In this document: in pieces, positions 49,636 through 64,000 of the stretch | Layout of the letters: each line of letters begins with the position of its first letter | Numbering within the stretch: the first letter of the stretch is position 1 | Assembly: GCF_037975245.1 (NCBI RefSeq) | Contig: NC_092569.1 | Span: 13,607,501-13,671,500 of the forward strand | Direction of reading: 5' to 3' | Origin: Apostichopus japonicus | Taxonomy: Eukaryota > Echinodermata > Holothuroidea > Aspidochirotida > Stichopodidae | Length of the DNA stretch: 64,000 bases | The notes under the pieces: generated by a model | Database searches by the model: none | Seen by the model: only the letters and a program-made list of their open reading frames with translations | What the model was told of the DNA's origin: nothing | Program-made: the position numbers and the translations under genes

Positions 49636-50013
49636 TTTCAGTTTCAGGTTTACAGTCTTGTTCAGGGCCAAGGCCTTCTCACACGACTTTACAACTTAAC
49701 CCTTGTCATTGGTAACTTGTCACACCTACACACCAATGTGCACAATTCAATCAATCTCTCCTGGGGCACCACATTGCACCACAACCACGTGTCCCCCGGG
49801 GTCGGACTTCCCATAGGGTGCAGCCACAAACCGGCGCAAACAACTATTTTTACAAGTTACCTCGCAAGTCCCCATTTATACACCTGGGTGAAGAGAGGCA
49901 ATGGAGATAAAGCGCCTTGCCCAAGTACACAACGTAATGATCTGGCCAGGGCTCGAACCTGTAATCCTTAGATCACAAGTCCACTGTCTTAACCACTTGA
50001 CCACAACGCCCTC
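49634..50013 (-). mobile_element. tRNA-derived SINE
   Basis: Read on the minus strand from 50013 the head is tRNA-like: an A-box TGGTCAAGTGG (49993-50003) and B-box GGTTCGAGCCC (49949-49959), 33 bases apart, close to the polymerase III consensus. A ~300-bp body follows, and the element ends at the (TA)n tract at 49593-49633, which would be its 3' tail. It is not a functional tRNA gene because the cloverleaf is not preserved. Family name not assigned. Confidence 0.82.
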
Positions 50014-50025
50014 AAAAAATATAAA

Positions 50026-50103
50026 TCTATATATCTATCCATCTATCCATTTATCCACCTATCCACCTATTCACCTATCCACCTATCAATCTATCCACCT
50101 ATT

Positions 50104-50125
<22 letters not shown>
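50026..50125. repeat. (CTATCCAC)n/(TATC)n and (TA)n microsatellite
   Basis: Tandem CTATCCA-type octamers followed by TA repeats, adjoining the SINE head. Confidence 0.9.
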
Positions 50126-50138
<13 letters not shown>

Positions 50139-50973
50139 GTATATATATAATAACTAAAATCCATGTTCACTCCAAAAGAAAATATTGTTACAGTAAACCA
50201 GAGAAATAAGATATGACTCATAACTGACAAATAAGGAGTATTGTTTTAGAAAATATATTGACCTACGTCAACAATACTTGGCTGTCAAATGCAATAGTAC
50301 AAAATGTAACACAAATGAAAGTATGACGCTAGATAAGTGTAATTTGCATTGATGGAGTTAGAACCAAATCAAATAAAATGATATAAATCTTTTTTTTATA
50401 AATCCATTGTCTTCATCCTCTTATTGGTGGCGGTTTGTAGCAGCTGGTAAACAGCAAAAGGGTAAACGCAACGGGCTAAACGAAAAAAAACCCAACTAAC
50501 GCTGTCCCTAAACTGCATTTGTGTGGGACTACCAATATAACTATAATATGCCGAAATCTGAAGATTAAAACTTATAAACCTAGTACCAAAACACATGGCG
50601 CTAACTTCCAGTTGTTATTTTACTGTGTAATATTTTCAAGATAAAAATTAGATATTATATTTGTAACATTTATAAGTAAGTGTTTTATTTTAATAAAGAT
50701 TAGCGTATTTGTATCACTCGATGTTTTTATATATATCCATCGTTACTATAAAACAATATGTTTATTCATCGCTGTGGCGGTCATATTTGAAACGCAACCT
50801 AATGTTTCTGGGGTTGCTATGGTGAATTAAATAGATATTTAAAGAGTTACACGTATGCATAAATGTACATTCACACTTGACAATCAGAACAGCTGTGTTG
50901 ATGTGATTCTTAGCTCGCATCGTCTGTTTTCCATCAATATACTTCGTAGATTTGAGGCGTCTCGGAAGGAATC

Positions 50974-62518
<11,545 letters not shown>

Positions 62519-62879
62519 TATACTCATGAACAGTGTTATTGACAAATTATTATCCAATGAATGCCTGGTAGATGAGGTGGAAAATTAGTATTAGAACAGC
62601 TATGTGAGGACGCTTATCGCTTCTCTCTTTAAAAAAAGCTCCATGAAAAGTACGTAGATTCATTGTTCTCTTTTTCATTTTACTTTTTTTTTCATTCTTT
62701 TTTCTCTATTTGGAATAATATAAAGTCTCCATGAACTATGTAGCTTCCGACATTTTCTAGGAATTGTCTGGTGGAAGATTTGATACATTGTTCTCATAGT
62801 TCTGATTGTTCTCTTTCTAACCATGTGAAAATTATCCCCATTTCGACGTTTTCTTCTTGAAGAAATCTGGATCTCAAAT

Positions 62880-63910
62880 TCAGCAGTTTTCTAATCAAAA
62901 GCACAGTTTGGGGGCTTTTTTGGGGTCTATTGGCAGGGGTACCCCACTAATATAAATTACTGGAATTGCCCATCCCTTACATATAGAGTCCTGCTAATTA
63001 TTTTTCGGTAGTTTTTAACTGGATACTTCATGAGCTGACCTAGGTCAATGAGGGGATGGGCTTTTTGGGGGTCTACTGGCACGAATAAACCACTAATAGA
63101 AATTTCTGGAATTGCCCAAACCTTACATATGAAGTGATACCTATCACTCCCAGTACGTTTCAACTGGTTTCATCATGAGTTCACCTAGGTCAATGAGGGG
63201 GATTGGCAATTTGGGGGTCTACTTGCAGGGGTACCCCACTAATATAAATTACTGGAATTGCCCATCCCTTACATATAGAGTCCTGCTAATTATTTTTCGG
63301 TAGTTTTTAACTGGATACTTCATGAGCTGACCTAGGTCAATGAGGGGATGGGCTTTTTGGTGGTCTACTGGCACGAATAAACCACTAATAGAAATTTCTG
63401 GAATTGCCCAAACCTTACATATGAAGTGATACCTATCACTCCCAGTACGTTTCAACTGGTTACATCATGAGTTCACCTAGGTCAATGAGGGGGATTGGCA
63501 ATTTGGGGGTCTACTTGCAGGGGTACCCCACTAATATAAATTACTGGAATTGCCCATCCCTCACATATAGAGTCCTGCTAATCATTTTCCAGTAGTTTTC
63601 AACTGGTTACTTCATGAGCTCACCTAGGTCAATGAGGGGATGGGCATTTTGGTGGTCTACTGGCAGGGGTACCCACCAATAAAAATGACTGGAAATGCCC
63701 ATCCTTTGTATCTGAAGTCCTAACCATCATTTTCCAGTAGATTTCAAGTGGTTACCTCATGAGCTGACCTAGGTCATCCGTGAGGCTGGCAAAGCTATCC
63801 CACCACCAATAATTACTGGCGATGGCCATTTGTTGCTCATGGGGCCATACCTGACACATTGTATTTACTTTGATGTGGTTACCATGAAAGCTGATCTAGG
63901 TTAGCTTTTA
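62880..63910. repeat. Tandem repeat with 146-bp unit and 292-bp higher-order period
   Basis: CAGGGGTACCC landmarks at 62934, 63226 and 63518 are 292 bp apart, with a half-period landmark at 63664. Alternating half-units differ consistently (TGACCTAGGTCA versus TCACCTAGGTCA). The array decays towards the window edge. Confidence 0.93.
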
Positions 63911-64000
63911 GGTGACTTTAAAATTGCTTTCCCAGCCACACCCCTTTATAAAGAACATACCTGGAAATATTTTCGATATGAATTTCAACATTTTTTATCA

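Noticed and set aside
49634-50013. Functional tRNA gene
   Set aside because: A and B boxes are present, but the head does not form a full cloverleaf and is joined to a SINE body.

Overview
The window is animal nuclear DNA. Its genes are split by GT-AG introns, intergenic and intronic DNA is AT-rich, and it is crowded with simple repeats, long G/C homopolymers and decayed transposons. A secreted two-lobe transferrin, a fibrinogen-related (FReD) lectin-like gene with a TIL domain and a repeat stalk, Penelope and Tx1-like retroelements and many short hAT-type elements suggest a marine invertebrate deuterostome, most likely an echinoderm (sea cucumber-like). The taxon is an inference, not proven by any single marker here.

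Layout: 1-2 kb holds nothing recognisable, then a lone coding exon of the cyclophilin PPIL3 (2048-2175). From 4229 to 22094 lies a complete 14-exon transferrin gene whose exons join in phase into 727 residues. Intron 1 carries a dead Ty3/gypsy-like LTR element (5023-9117). Other introns carry a hAT-type MITE with a perfect 8-bp target duplication (16470-16865), a second MITE family (20662-21046) and long (TA)n tracts. An apparently intronless MOSMO-like four-helix membrane protein is at 26679-27200, with a long putative 3'UTR. From 30089 to 33595 is a TTAA-flanked element filled with a ~400-bp tandem repeat dense in AGGTCA motifs. From 34 to 38 kb are more MITEs and a broken FReD-family gene. 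From 39.9 to 47.7 kb is a transposon patchwork: a MITE, a 1.7-kb segmental duplication, a LINE RT scrap, Penelope fragments and a nearly intact Penelope ORF inside 158-bp inverted arms next to a 540-bp (TA)n field. A tRNA-derived SINE is at 49634-50013. From 50974 to 62518 is a second multi-exon gene: signal peptide, Thr/Ser-rich stalk encoded by tandemly duplicated phase-1 mini-exons, TIL domain, EGF-like module and fibrinogen C-terminal domain. Its exon array is split by a 3.3-kb inverted-repeat transposon that carries a Tx1-like LINE fragment. The window ends in a 146/292-bp tandem repeat.

The recognised genes do not form a pathway. Transferrin and the FReD protein are both predicted to be secreted and are plausibly part of iron handling and innate immunity; PPIL3 and MOSMO are housekeeping or signalling families. 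The most unusual items are the mini-exon array, the transferrin C-lobe ligand changes, the fold-back Penelope copy and the AGGTCA-rich elements.
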